From Candidatus Gemmiger stercorigallinarum (GTDB taxonomy: Bacteria > Bacillota > Clostridia > Oscillospirales > Ruminococcaceae): 42,832 nucleotides of DNA. A program made the translations under genes and the position numbers. The notes below the pieces were generated by a model. It worked only from the letters and a program-made list of their open reading frames with translations, was not told the DNA's origin and made no database searches. Every line of letters starts with the position of its first letter. The first letter of the stretch is position 1. Location: contig DWWX01000008.1 of assembly GCA_019119495.1 (NCBI GenBank), positions 1 to 42,832 on the forward strand, in the 5' to 3' direction. This document shows, piece by piece, positions 16,318-25,909 of this stretch.

Positions 16318-17493
16318 ATGAAGCTCAGCAAAGAGATGCGGGCCGCCCTGGTCCTCAGCGCGGCGATCCTGGCCGCGGCGGTGCTGGCGGTGCCGCTTGT
16401 CCGCAGCGGGCCTTTGCGGTCCGCGTCTGCGCCGGCCCCCACGGCAGCGGCGGTCCCCACACCCACGGCGGCCCCTGCGCCCACCACAACGCCGCAGCCC
16501 ACGCCGGCACCGCTTGTCTGCGACGGCCCGCTGGAACTGCCGGTGCAGGGGGCCACCGGCTACGCGGCCACCGGCATCCCGCTGTATGCCGCCCCCGGCC
16601 CCGATGACGAGCCGCTGGCGACTCTTCCCGCCGGCACGCCGTTCACGATTCTCGAAGAATCCGGTTCCTGGTGGCGGGTGGAGGCCGCGGCGGGCGAAGG
16701 CTGGGTGCGGCATGATTTCTGCCTCATCAACCTGCCGGACGTGATCCCCTCCCTCGTCTACCGGGACACAAACAGCGAAGCCTCGCTCTTCCGCGCTTCC
16801 GGCTGCGAGATCCCCGGCGTCACCGGCCAGGCACTCTATGACGCCCGCAGTTATAACGCCCGGTTCGGGCAGGAGATGGACAACATGGCGGTGCTCTACG
16901 CCACCGCCAAAAAGCTGGCCGACGTGCAGGCCCGCACCCTGGCCGACGGCTACACCCTTGTGCTGTACGAGGGCTTCCGCCCCTACCAGACGCAGACGGC
17001 GGTGGCCCAGGCTTTGCAGGCCCTCGCCGCCGAAAACGAGACGGTGCGCGCCGGCATCGATACCGAGCCGTGGAGCATCGGGTGGTTCATCGCCGGCGGC
17101 GTCTCCAACCACCAGCAGGGGTATGCGGTGGACGTCTCGCTGGCGCGGGTGACCGGCACGGCTGACGAGACCTGCGGCCCCTACGCCTACACCCGCGTGA
17201 CCGGGTATGAGGAACTGGCCATGCCCACCGCCATGCACGAGCTGAGCGCCGCCGCGGCCAGCCTGGCCGAGCCGGTGGCCAGCCGCGACCCCGACGCCTG
17301 GCGGCAGGCGAACCCCGCCCCTGCCATGACCGAGGGGGCGCTGCTGCTGCAAAGCTACTGCACCGCCGCCGGCCTGACGCCGCTGGCCTCCGAGTGGTGG
17401 CATTTCAACGATCTGGACCGCCTGGCCGTGGTGGACAGCAGCTGGCGGGGAGAGTTTGCCCTGGCGGAAAACGTCAGCCGGGCACCGGAATGA
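16318..17493 (+). CDS. Membrane-anchored SH3b + VanX-like D-Ala-D-Ala peptidase
   Basis: A 391-residue exported protein: N-terminal signal anchor (about 8-28), a Pro/Thr/Ala-rich linker to about residue 65, an SH3b-type wall-binding segment (GIPLYAAPGPDDEPLATLPA; WWRVEAAAGEGWVRHDF), then an M15 zinc peptidase. Catalytic elements are LYEGFRPYQ, SNHQQGYAVDVSL (the S-x-H-x-x-G-x-A-x-D metal motif) and EWWHFND (E-x-W-H). This matches D-alanyl-D-alanine dipeptidases and carboxypeptidases of the VanX/VanXY group. With its wall-targeting domain it more likely trims peptidoglycan or released D-Ala-D-Ala than confers vancomycin resistance, since no vanHA genes are present. Confidence 0.87.
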   Translation: MKLSKEMRAALVLSAAILAAAVLAVPLVRSGPLRSASAPAPTAAAVPTPTAAPAPTTTPQPTPAPLVCDGPLELPVQGATGYAATGIPLYAAPGPDDEPLATLPAGTPFTILEESGSWWRVEAAAGEGWVRHDFCLINLPDVIPSLVYRDTNSEASLFRASGCEIPGVTGQALYDARSYNARFGQEMDNMAVLYATAKKLADVQARTLADGYTLVLYEGFRPYQTQTAVAQALQALAAENETVRAGIDTEPWSIGWFIAGGVSNHQQGYAVDVSLARVTGTADETCGPYAYTRVTGYEELAMPTAMHELSAAAASLAEPVASRDPDAWRQANPAPAMTEGALLLQSYCTAAGLTPLASEWWHFNDLDRLAVVDSSWRGEFALAENVSRAPE

Positions 17494-17820
17494 GAGGCGG
17501 GCGGCTTTCTTAACTAAAAAACTCGCAGGCAAAAAATGAACTTTGAGGAACCGGCAGGTTGCCAGGACAAGAATGGCCCCCGGAAGCGATGCCGGCATGA
17601 TCGGCTGCGCATCGTGGCACCCCCATTGATGAACAAAAGTGCATTGCGCCGGACTTGCGGCAGGCAATGTCACAGGTTCCCGGCTGTGCTGCAGAGATCT
17701 GGCAAAGCAGGTGCCGGACGGGGCGGGAGGTGATTGGCCGCCCGCATCGAAAAAGCAAACAGGCCCCGCTTCCTCTCGGGGCAGAAAATGCCCCGCTTCC
17801 TCTCGGGGCAGAAAAGACAA
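17494..17820. other. Intergenic stretch without a gene
   Basis: Nothing coding is supported between the peptidase stop and the DUF4317 promoter. The only structure I see is the tandem hairpin repeat at 17763-17816. Confidence 0.6.
17763..17816. repeat. Two tandem 27-bp hairpin repeats
   Basis: Two adjacent 27-base copies (17763-17789, 17790-17816) differ only at the last base. Each folds as GCCCCG, an eight-base loop, CGGGGC, followed by AGAAAA. They lie just upstream of the promoter at 17821. Confidence 0.85.
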
Positions 17821-17849
17821 CTGACAGCCGGCCCAGAATATGGTATACT
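17821..17849 (+). promoter_or_regulatory. Promoter of the DUF4317 gene
   Basis: -35 CTGACA (17821-17826), 17-base spacer, -10 TATACT (17844-17849). The leader to the start codon is about 185 nt. Confidence 0.75.
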
Positions 17850-18042
17850 ATTGTTTGTTTCCTGGGGTATATCTGAAAAAACAGCACGGTCGAATCCTTC
17901 CGGGGCAGCACCTGCCGCGTTGCGGCGCCCTGGAATACAGCGTATTTCCGTGGTTTCGCACCTTACATCCGCCTTTGTGCCTGGGCACTTTTGATTTGTC
18001 AGATATCCCCTGTTTCCACACCGCCAATGATCGAGGTATCCC

Positions 18043-19176
18043 ATGAACAAGAAAGAAATCAGCGAACTGCGCCGCCGGTTCAGCCCGGACAAAAACTCCA
18101 TCGGCCACATCTACGGCTGCTACGTCAACACCAAAAAGGAGATCATCGCCTATCTGGATGAATCCCTCGCCGCCATGCCGCCGGAGGAGGCCGAGAAGTA
18201 CCTGGGTCTGCTCAAAAAAGCCCTCTCCGGCACCCAGGGCAAGAACCTGATCGACATTGTGTTCTCTACGCAGCAGGTGGCGGACAGCCCCGAGCACAAG
18301 CTGCTGATGTCGCTGCGGGAAACGGAACTGAAAGACCCTGCGGTACGCCAGGCGTTTTACGACAAGGTCATCGAATCGCTGGACATGGACGACAGCAATT
18401 ACCTGGTTCTGCTGGCCCACGACGCCTACGACGTGCCCTTTAAGGCCAAGGACGGCCTGACCTTCGACCAGGTCTCCGACACGATGTTCCATTACATGGT
18501 CTGCTGCGTCTGCCCGGTCAAGGAGGGCAAGGCCGCGCTGGGCTTCTACTCGGCCCAGAACGAATTCCACAGCTACGGCACCAACCAGATCGTCGGCCAG
18601 CCGGAACTGGGGTTTGTGTTCCCGGCCTTTGACGACCGGGCCGCCAACGTCTACAACGCCCTGTTCTACACCCGCAAGCCGGACCAGATCCACCAGGAAT
18701 TCATCGACGGCGTCTTCCGTGTGGAGCCGCCCATGTCCGCCGCCGAGCAGCGGGAGACCTTCGAGACCATCCTCGCCGAAAGTCTGGGCGACGCCTGCAC
18801 CTTGCAGCTGGCCCGGAACCTGTACGAGTGGGTGCGGGACAAGGTGGAAGAGCACAAGGAGGCCCGCGAGGCGGAACCCCTGACCGTGACCGCCGCCGAC
18901 CTGGCCGCCGTGCTGATGGACAGTCAGGTGCCGGAGACCCAGGTGGAAGCTTTCGCCGCCCGGTTTGCCGAGAACTTCGGGAAATCCGCCGCCCTCAACC
19001 CGGCCAACCTGGTCGGCACCGGAAAATTTGAGCTGGAAGCCGGCGACGGCGCGGCCAAGGTCTCGCTGGCCCCCGAACAGGGCGGCCGGATCGAGACCAC
19101 CGAGATCGACGGCCGCAAGTATCTGCTGATCCCGGCAGAGGGCCTGACGGTGAACGGCCTGGCTGTCTACGGGTGA
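18043..19176 (+). CDS. DUF4317 family protein
   Basis: A 377-residue soluble protein. The N-terminus MNKKEISELRRRF, then IGHIYGCYVNTKKEIIAYLD, is the recognisable DUF4317 signature; the family is widespread in Clostridia and has no assigned function. It contains GLTFDQVSDTMFHYMVCCVC and the segment around GFVFPAFDDRAANVYNALF. No signal peptide or membrane helix is present. Carried alone on its own promoter. Confidence 0.85.
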   Translation: MNKKEISELRRRFSPDKNSIGHIYGCYVNTKKEIIAYLDESLAAMPPEEAEKYLGLLKKALSGTQGKNLIDIVFSTQQVADSPEHKLLMSLRETELKDPAVRQAFYDKVIESLDMDDSNYLVLLAHDAYDVPFKAKDGLTFDQVSDTMFHYMVCCVCPVKEGKAALGFYSAQNEFHSYGTNQIVGQPELGFVFPAFDDRAANVYNALFYTRKPDQIHQEFIDGVFRVEPPMSAAEQRETFETILAESLGDACTLQLARNLYEWVRDKVEEHKEAREAEPLTVTAADLAAVLMDSQVPETQVEAFAARFAENFGKSAALNPANLVGTGKFELEAGDGAAKVSLAPEQGGRIETTEIDGRKYLLIPAEGLTVNGLAVYG

Positions 19177-19301
19177 TCAGGCCGCAAAACAAGTCCGGGT
19201 ATCCCCGCCGCTTCTGCCCGCGCCAGCCCCTCTGGCAAAACGCTCCGTCGGTTTCGGAACCCCTGTGTCAGAGTACGGCATGGCTGTTTGCAGTCTGCCC
19301 T

Positions 19302-19352
19302 GCCGGGCACGGCCGCCGTGCCGCTTTGCGCTGTGCCCGGCCTGCGTTTTTT
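19302..19352 (+). terminator. Possible attenuator in front of HPr
   Basis: A 9-bp stem (19302-19310 with 19333-19341) competes with an inner GGCACGGC/GCCGTGCC hairpin; six T residues (19347-19352) follow five bases after the stem and directly precede the HPr ribosome binding site. It may terminate DUF4317 read-through or attenuate HPr. Confidence 0.4.
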
Positions 19353-19369
19353 GGAAAGGACCCTGCTTT

Positions 19370-19627
19370 ATGAAAACCTTCCTCTACACCATCACCGACC
19401 CCATCGGCATGCACGCCCGCCCGGCGGGACTGCTGGCCCAGGCGGCCGCCGCTTACCAGAGCCTGACCATGCTGCACAGCGGCCTGCACACGGCGGACGC
19501 CTGCGACGCCGCGGCTGTGCTGCGCATGGGCCTGCGCTGCGGCGACACCATCACCGTCACGGTGCAGGGCCCGGACGAAACCGCCGCGGCCGCCGTGCTG
19601 GAACAGTTTTTCAAGGCCCGGCTGTAA
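19370..19627 (+). CDS. HPr-family phosphocarrier with Asp at position 46
   Basis: An 85-residue HPr fold protein. The phosphorylated His15 lies in the canonical IGMHARPAG. Ungapped alignment to B. subtilis HPr puts Asp at residue 46 (A-C-D-A-A-A-V-L), where Gram-positive HPr normally has the Ser phosphorylated by HPr kinase. The surrounding KSIMGVMSLG patch is also replaced (DAAAVLRMGLRCGD). It could still carry phosphate from enzyme I, or act as a permanently P-Ser-like regulator of the Crh kind. GGAAAGGA lies 8 bases before the ATG. No PTS enzyme I or II gene is near. Confidence 0.85.
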   Translation: MKTFLYTITDPIGMHARPAGLLAQAAAAYQSLTMLHSGLHTADACDAAAVLRMGLRCGDTITVTVQGPDETAAAAVLEQFFKARL

Positions 19628-19641
19628 GCCTGCGGCCCGCG

Positions 19642-19690
19642 CCAAAACACAAAGCTCCCGTACCCTGCCAGGGCGCGGGAGCTTGTTTTG
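19642..19690. terminator. Bidirectional terminator between HPr and birA
   Basis: Perfect stem AAGCTCCCG/CGGGAGCTT (19652-19660 with 19676-19684), flanked by CAAAACACA on the left and GTTTTGTG on the right, so it serves both converging genes. Confidence 0.75.
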
Positions 19691-19711
19691 TGCAAATCTT
19701 TGCGGCGGGGT

Positions 19712-20527
19712 TCAGCCGGGGTCCGGGGCCAGGCGGATGCTGATCTCGCCGGTGGACAGGGCCTCGCGGCGGCCGTCCGGGTACTGCACCAGCAGGCGGC
19801 AGTCGTCGTCCACATCCAGCGCCAGCGCGCTGCGCTGCCCGGCGGGGGAGATCACCCGGATCTGCCGCCCCACCACCAGGCTGCGGCGGCGGTACTCCGC
19901 GGCATAGGGCGCGCCGGTATAGCAGGCCCACAGGTGGCCAAGCACCGCGGCGGCCAGGCGGTTTTTGGCGTCGGGCAGGGGCGTGTCAAACACCGCCCCC
20001 GCCACGCCGTCCAGCTCCGGCGGAAAGCCCCCCGCCGGCGGGCAGACGTTGACGCCGATGCCCACCACCGCCCAGTCCAGGCAGCCGGCCTGGGCGTTCA
20101 GCGCGCTCTCGGTCAAAATGCCGCAGACCTTGCGGCCATGCAGGAACACATCGTTGACCCATTTGATCTGCGCCGGGCCGCCGCCCAGTTCCTCGATGGC
20201 GCGGCAGACCGCCACCGCCGCCATGGTGGTGATGTGCACCGCCCGGTCCAGCGGCAGCGCGGCGGGGCGCAGCAGCAGGCTGAGGTAAAGCCCCGTCCCT
20301 TCCGGCGAGTAAAACTGCCGCCCCAGCCGCCCGCGGCCGGCGGTCTGGGCGTCCGCCAGCAGGGCGGTGCCCTCCGGCGCGCCCTGCTCCGCCTGCCGGC
20401 GCAGCAGCAGGTTGGTGGAGGTGACCTGCGGCTGTACCTGCAGCCGCAGCGCGGCCCGGCAGGCCGGCGAAAGATGCTGCGCCACGCCCTGCGGGTCCAG
20501 GGCGCCGGCAGAAAAAGCAGCGGACAT
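19712..20527 (-). CDS. birA: Biotin--[acetyl-CoA-carboxylase] ligase
   Basis: A 271-residue biotin protein ligase. Visible motifs are TSTNLLLRRQAEQG, the biotinyl-AMP loop AGRGRLGRQFYSPEGTGLY, IKWVNDVFLHGRKVCGILTE and GIGVNVC. There is no N-terminal helix-turn-helix, so it is the monofunctional type that does not repress biotin genes. The start at 20527 is set by GGGAGG 7 bases upstream. It lies 76 bases behind the TlpA gene and may share its transcript. Confidence 0.93.
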   Translation of the reverse strand: MSAAFSAGALDPQGVAQHLSPACRAALRLQVQPQVTSTNLLLRRQAEQGAPEGTALLADAQTAGRGRLGRQFYSPEGTGLYLSLLLRPAALPLDRAVHITTMAAVAVCRAIEELGGGPAQIKWVNDVFLHGRKVCGILTESALNAQAGCLDWAVVGIGVNVCPPAGGFPPELDGVAGAVFDTPLPDAKNRLAAAVLGHLWACYTGAPYAAEYRRRSLVVGRQIRVISPAGQRSALALDVDDDCRLLVQYPDGRREALSTGEISIRLAPDPG

Positions 20528-20603
20528 AAACAACGCCTCCCATTGGTGCGGCCGGCGCGGGAAAAAGCCGCCGCTTCCCCGTGCGGCCGGCGGTTTTATG
20601 CGG

Positions 20604-21260
20604 TCACTCCTGCGGCAGCAGCATGTCGATGCCGGTCTGCAGTGTCTCGGCATTCAGCGCGCCGCGGGCGTAGGCCACCAGATCCCCCTCGCTGTCGATA
20701 AAAAAGGTGGTGGGCAGGCCGGTGACGCCGTAGGCGGTGGACGCCTCGAAATCGGTGTCAAAGTAGGCGGGGAAGGTGTAGCCGTTGTCGGCCAGGTAGG
20801 CCGAGGCGGTATCCACCGTCTCGCGGGAGCCGTCGGTGGAGTTGACCATCATAAAATGGATGTCCCCGCCGTATTGGGCGCAGGCCTCCTCAAAGTCGGG
20901 CATCTCGCTCTTGCAGGGGCCGCACCAGCTGGCCCAAAAGTTCAAAATCACCGGCTTGCCCTCCAGGTCAGAGAGCTTCACCGCGCTGCCGTCGGCGTCG
21001 TACACGGTAAAATCGGGCGCTTCGGTGCGCGGTTCCTCGGCGCCGCTCTCGCCGGTGGCGGCAGCGGCTTCCCCGTCGGGGGCGGCGGAACTTTGCGGCG
21101 CGCCGCCGGCGCTGCTGTCGGCGGTCGCGGCGGCGCTGCTGTCGGCAGCGGCCAGGCCGGGGCCGGCATTGCCGCCCAGGTTCTGGTACAGCAGCCAGGC
21201 GCCGCCCAGCACCAGCACAAAGGCGGCCAGCAGGGCCAGGGTGGTCAGTTTGCGCTTCAT
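20604..21260 (-). CDS. TlpA/ResA-like membrane-anchored thioredoxin
   Basis: A 218-residue exported thiol-disulfide protein: N-terminal helix (LTTLALLAAFVLVLGGAWLL), an Ala/Ser/Glu-rich linker of about 50 residues, then the thioredoxin-like domain with APDFTVYDADGSAVKLSDL and active site NFWASWCGPCKSEMPDF, and the cis-Pro in VTGLPTTFF. It would reduce disulfides of exported proteins with electrons passed by CcdA, encoded 15 bases upstream. No cytochrome c maturation gene is visible, so other exported thiol proteins are likely clients. Confidence 0.93.
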   Translation of the reverse strand: MKRKLTTLALLAAFVLVLGGAWLLYQNLGGNAGPGLAAADSSAAATADSSAGGAPQSSAAPDGEAAAATGESGAEEPRTEAPDFTVYDADGSAVKLSDLEGKPVILNFWASWCGPCKSEMPDFEEACAQYGGDIHFMMVNSTDGSRETVDTASAYLADNGYTFPAYFDTDFEASTAYGVTGLPTTFFIDSEGDLVAYARGALNAETLQTGIDMLLPQE

Positions 21261-21275
21261 CGCAGGCTCCTTTCC

Positions 21276-21938
21276 TCAGCTCAGGTAGGTCAAAAAGCGG
21301 CCCAGCAGGCCGGTGGCCATCAGCACACCCACCAGCACCAGCAGCACGCCGCACACCAAGTTGACAACGCCGTAATGCCGCTTGATCCAGTCAAACGTGG
21401 ACTTGAGGCGGTCGATCAGCACGGCGCTGAGCAAAAACGGCACGCCCAGCCCCAGCGAGTAGCACAGCAGCATGACCATGCCCTCCCCCACGTGCCCCTG
21501 CTGGGAGGCCAGCATCAGCGCCGAGCCCAGAAACGCCCCCACGCAGGGCGTCCACCCCACCGAGAACACCACCCCGAACACAGCCGAGGAGAAAAAGTTC
21601 AGGTTGCTGGTGTCCACGCTGCGCCGCCCGCCGCGGAACAGCTCGAACTTGAGCACGCCCAAAAAGTTCAGGCCGAACAGGATCACCACCAGGCCGCACA
21701 CCAGGTTGACGGCGGTCTGGTAGCGGTTGAAAAAGCTGCCCACCGTGCCGGCCAGCGCCCCCATGGCGACAAACAGCACGGTAAAGCCCAGCACAAAGCC
21801 GCAGGCGCAGGTCAGCGTGCGCCGGGTGCTGCGCTGGCCGCCGCCCGCAAAATAGGTCAGGTAGATGGGCAGCATGGGCAGCAGGCAGGGAGAAATAAAG
21901 GTGATGATGCCTTCCAGAAACGAGATCAGATATTGCAT
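21276..21938 (-). CDS. ccdA: Cytochrome c biogenesis protein CcdA (thiol reductant transporter)
   Basis: A 220-residue, six-helix membrane protein that carries reducing equivalents across the membrane. The two redox Cys motifs are visible: ITFISPCLLPMLPIY near the N-terminus and SVGWTPCVGAFLG in helix 4. AAGGAG lies 6 bases before the ATG at 21938; longer upstream frames are not supported. Coupled in one operon with the TlpA-like protein, its natural electron acceptor. Confidence 0.94.
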   Translation of the reverse strand: MQYLISFLEGIITFISPCLLPMLPIYLTYFAGGGQRSTRRTLTCACGFVLGFTVLFVAMGALAGTVGSFFNRYQTAVNLVCGLVVILFGLNFLGVLKFELFRGGRRSVDTSNLNFFSSAVFGVVFSVGWTPCVGAFLGSALMLASQQGHVGEGMVMLLCYSLGLGVPFLLSAVLIDRLKSTFDWIKRHYGVVNLVCGVLLVLVGVLMATGLLGRFLTYLS

Positions 21939-21968
21939 GGCAGACTCCTTGCAGTGGAATATGCCGCC

Positions 21969-21997
21969 ATTATACCAGACGGCCGGGCGGGGGACAA
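21969..21997 (-). promoter_or_regulatory. Promoter of the ccdA-tlpA-birA operon
   Basis: Minus-strand -35 TTGTCC (21997-21992), 17-base spacer, perfect -10 TATAAT (21974-21969), about 30 bases before ccdA. Confidence 0.8.
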
Positions 21998-22059
21998 GGG
22001 GCGGCCTGCCGGTCCGCACCGGGGCCGCCGCGGCGGTACAAAAAAATATCGAATAGGGC

Positions 22060-22088
22060 TTGATTCCCGGCGCAATACTGAGTATGAT
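22060..22088 (+). promoter_or_regulatory. Promoter of the enolase gene
   Basis: -35 TTGATT (22060-22065), 17-base spacer, -10 TATGAT (22083-22088). Confidence 0.7.
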
Positions 22089-22093
22089 AAATA

Positions 22094-23558
<1,465 letters not shown>

Positions 23559-23598
23559 CCCCCGGCAGGGGCCGCCGCAAAAGCCAGGCATTCCCCGC

Positions 23599-23646
23599 AG
23601 GCGCGGGACCCAACGGCCGGCAGGCCGGGCGGTCCCGCGCCTTTTT
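23599..23646 (+). terminator. Terminator of the enolase gene
   Basis: A 12-bp stem (23599-23610 with 23631-23642) followed by TTTTT (23642-23646), about 40 bases past the stop. Confidence 0.8.
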
Positions 23647-23662
23647 GGCGGCCCGCGGCGGC

Positions 23663-23702
23663 AAAAAAGCCCCGCGGCGGGACAGACCGTCCGCCGCGGG
23701 GC
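23663..23702 (-). terminator. Terminator of the minus-strand lipoprotein gene
   Basis: Perfect 12-bp GC stem (23669-23680 with 23691-23702) followed on the minus strand by TTTTTT (23668-23663), 26 bases past the lipoprotein stop. Confidence 0.85.
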
Positions 23703-23727
23703 AGAGAATGCAAATGCCGAAGGGGGA

Positions 23728-24567
23728 TCACTCCGCCACGGTCACGCTGGTGATGTGGGGGTTGACGCCCTCGTACCAGTACAGGAAGCCTTCGCAGTCG
23801 ATGGTCTGGCCGACTTCCAGGTTCTTGACGGCGCTGTAGACGTCGGTGGTGCTGTCGCACAGGTAGCTCTCCACCACAAAGGTGTAGGTCTCACCGTTGT
23901 ACGAAACATTGAAGTACAGGTCGTCGCCCTCGGAGCCGGAACCGTCGTAGTTGTACAGGAAGGCGTACTCGGTATCGTCGCCCTCAATGGTGCTGGCGGC
24001 AACGGTCAGGCCGGTGAAGCTGACAAACTCATTCTGGTGGTCGATCAGCTCGTCGGTGCCCAGCAGTTCCGTCATATCGGCGGGCTCGGCAACGAAGGTG
24101 TCGCCGCCCTCAACAAACTCAAAGCTGCCGTCCATGATCTCGACTTCGCCGGACCACTCGCTCTTGTAGCCGGTCACGCGGATGAGGGTACCGGGGGTCA
24201 GCAGGTCATAATCCTCCTCGCTGCAGGCCATGTCGTAGGCGAAATAGGCGCCGTCCTGATCCTGCAGGTAGACGGTGGCGGTCTGCTGCTCGGCATAGTA
24301 GGCCTGCTTGGCCTGGACGTAGGCTTCAATGGTGACCTCGGTGTCCAGGTCGGCAGCCATGTACTCGTCATAGCTCATCACAGTGCCGGCGGCAGCCTCG
24401 CTGGTGGCGTTCTCCTCGCTGGAAGCCGCGCTGGAGGTCTCCTCCGAGGTGGCGGCGGAGGAGCTTTCCTCCGCCGCGGTGCTCTCGCTGGAGGAAGCGC
24501 CGCCGGCGCAGGCGGTCAGGGCGCCGGCCAGGCACAGCGCCAGCACGGCAGAAACAAACTTTTTCAT
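23728..24567 (-). CDS. Uncharacterised lipoprotein, possible OB-fold
   Basis: A 279-residue exported lipoprotein of unknown function. The signal peptide MKKFVSAVLALCLAGALTAC ends in lipobox LTAC, followed by a Ser/Glu/Ala linker of about 45 residues. The rest is acidic and beta-rich, with TATVYLQDQDGAYFAYDMAC, LLTPGTLIRVTGYKSEWSGE and VGQTIDCEGFLYWYEGV. The phrase G-x-x-I-x-V-x-G-Y, seen twice in variant form, resembles OB-fold lipoproteins, but I do not assign a domain firmly. The start at 24567 has AAAGGAGA upstream. Single-gene transcript with clear promoter and terminator. Confidence 0.8.
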   Translation of the reverse strand: MKKFVSAVLALCLAGALTACAGGASSSESTAAEESSSAATSEETSSAASSEENATSEAAAGTVMSYDEYMAADLDTEVTIEAYVQAKQAYYAEQQTATVYLQDQDGAYFAYDMACSEEDYDLLTPGTLIRVTGYKSEWSGEVEIMDGSFEFVEGGDTFVAEPADMTELLGTDELIDHQNEFVSFTGLTVAASTIEGDDTEYAFLYNYDGSGSEGDDLYFNVSYNGETYTFVVESYLCDSTTDVYSAVKNLEVGQTIDCEGFLYWYEGVNPHITSVTVAE

Positions 24568-24676
24568 GGGTGATTCTCCTTTGTATGTACATCGTGGGGC
24601 GGCAGGACGGCCGGCCCGGCGGCTTTGCGCCGGCAGCGGCCGGGGACGCCGCGCCCGGTTTGGGATGGACATCCCT

Positions 24677-24704
24677 ATTATACCGTCAATCGCCCAAAAA
24701 TCAA
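24677..24704 (-). promoter_or_regulatory. Promoter of the lipoprotein gene
   Basis: Minus-strand -35 TTGATT (24704-24699), 16-base spacer, perfect -10 TATAAT (24682-24677). Confidence 0.75.
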
Positions 24705-24902
24705 CTGCCCGGCGGCCCAAGCGGAGATTTCGTTACCAAATTGGAAAGAATTTGCGCCGGGGGACGAGGCTTTCCTGCCCTAATCTTCACGCAAACGTCG
24801 GCAGGCATAACTTTTCATTATAGAAAAGCCGCCCGCAGGCGGTCCATTCGCATTAACACGATATTTTCGCGATATTTCGACAAAACTTCGTGCTTGTGCG
24901 GA

Positions 24903-24932
24903 TGGACAGGCCAGGCGGTGGTCTGGTATTCT
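24903..24932 (+). promoter_or_regulatory. Candidate promoter of the 24972 operon
   Basis: -35 TGGACA (24903-24908), 18-base spacer, -10 TATTCT (24927-24932). Upstream (24807-24885) is an AT-rich patch with a CTTTTC-ATTATA-GAAAAG palindrome and a repeated CGATATTT, perhaps regulatory. Confidence 0.5.
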
Positions 24933-24971
24933 GTGTGACGGGCCCGATCTCAAATCACAGGAGGAACCATC

Positions 24972-25400
24972 ATGCACAACACGCTGCAAGAACTGGCTCT
25001 GTCGCGGTTCAAGCTTGTGCCACCGCCGCAACCCTGCCGGGAGGTCTACCGGATCCAAATCGACAAAAATGACTTGCTGCGGCAGAACGACGCTTTTCGC
25101 AAGAGGCTGCAGGGAAAAATGGAGTTTCAGCTGCGGCTCCACGACGACGGCACGCATCTGCTGCTGCTCCCCGACGAGTCGCCGAACCTGGTGTTCTCCC
25201 GCCGGGGCGTGGTGACCCATCATCTGTTTGGAAATATCTTGCGCAAGCTGGGCCTGGAACCGCCGCTCTCCTTCCAGATGACGTGGAACGAGCAGAACCA
25301 CTGCTGGGTGGGCGAGTATGAGGGAATCACCGCTCCGCCGCCGGCCGTGACCTGCCCTGTGGGGCGGCGCAAGCACCGGACCAGGAGGTCCGCTGTATGA
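24972..25400 (+). CDS. Hypothetical protein, partner of the sigma-like gene
   Basis: A 142-residue soluble protein that I do not recognise. It starts MHNTLQELALSRFKLV, has a charged middle (QNDAFRKRLQGKMEFQLRLH) and a central GVVTHHLFGNILRKLGLEPP, with tryptophans in MTWNEQNHCWVGEYEG. The C-terminus is a basic tail (GRRKHRTRRSAV). AGGAGG lies 8 bases before the start. It overlaps the next gene by four bases (ATGA), so the two products are likely made together and may act together. Confidence 0.7.
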   Translation: MHNTLQELALSRFKLVPPPQPCREVYRIQIDKNDLLRQNDAFRKRLQGKMEFQLRLHDDGTHLLLLPDESPNLVFSRRGVVTHHLFGNILRKLGLEPPLSFQMTWNEQNHCWVGEYEGITAPPPAVTCPVGRRKHRTRRSAV

Positions 25401-25909
25401 GGCGCCGCCGACATCTGACCCCGCTGGAACTGGACTGGGCGCGGCAGGCGGTGCATCAGCTGTGCCTGGCCAACCATCTGAAACCTGGCGACGAAACCTA
25501 CCTGTCTGCCGGTCTCCAGGCTTTCTGGGAGGTGTACACCGCCCGGCCGTCGGTGTCCGGCCAGGATTTCTGGCCCTGCGCTTTCCGCAAGATGGAGGAA
25601 GCGATCCTGGCCGAAAAGCGGGAAAACGACCGCTGGAATTACGCCCGCTCGCTGGATGCGCCGGTCGCCCCTGACCGGGAGGCCACGTATTTTGATCTGC
25701 TGCGGGCCAGGCAGGGGGACTTTACCAACAGCATCGCCCTGTTTGATTACCTGGACCGCCTGCCGCCGGAGCAGTCCCGGCTGGCCCGCCGTCTGCTGGC
25801 GCAGGACACGCTGGAGGAAGCCCGCAGCGCCTTGGGCTGGGATACCCCGCAGCTCTGCCGTGTGCTGGAGCAGCTGCAGGCCGAACTGACCCGTTACCTG
25901 ACGGAGTAA
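25397..25909 (+). CDS. Sigma-70-like protein (divergent)
   Basis: A 170-residue protein with the layout of a small sigma factor. Residues about 30-70 (DETYLSAGLQAFWEVYTARP, then FWPCAFRKMEEAILAEKREN) resemble sigma region 2, followed by the linker YARSLDAPV seen in many sigma factors. The C-terminus YLDRLPPEQSRLARRLLAQD, then TLEEARSALGWDTPQLCRVL, resembles the region 4 helix-turn-helix. It diverges too far to be sure of polymerase binding. It could be an alternative sigma factor, with the upstream gene product as partner or anti-sigma. A short AGCCGCC/GGCGGCT hairpin follows the stop. Confidence 0.5.
   Translation: MRRRRHLTPLELDWARQAVHQLCLANHLKPGDETYLSAGLQAFWEVYTARPSVSGQDFWPCAFRKMEEAILAEKRENDRWNYARSLDAPVAPDREATYFDLLRARQGDFTNSIALFDYLDRLPPEQSRLARRLLAQDTLEEARSALGWDTPQLCRVLEQLQAELTRYLTE

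Noticed and set aside
16318-17493. A vancomycin-resistance gene (vanX)
   Set aside because: The protein is exported and carries an SH3b domain, and vanH/vanA-type genes are absent; wall trimming is more likely.
17763-17816. A CRISPR array
   Set aside because: Only two copies, directly abutting with no unique spacers, and no cas genes in the window.
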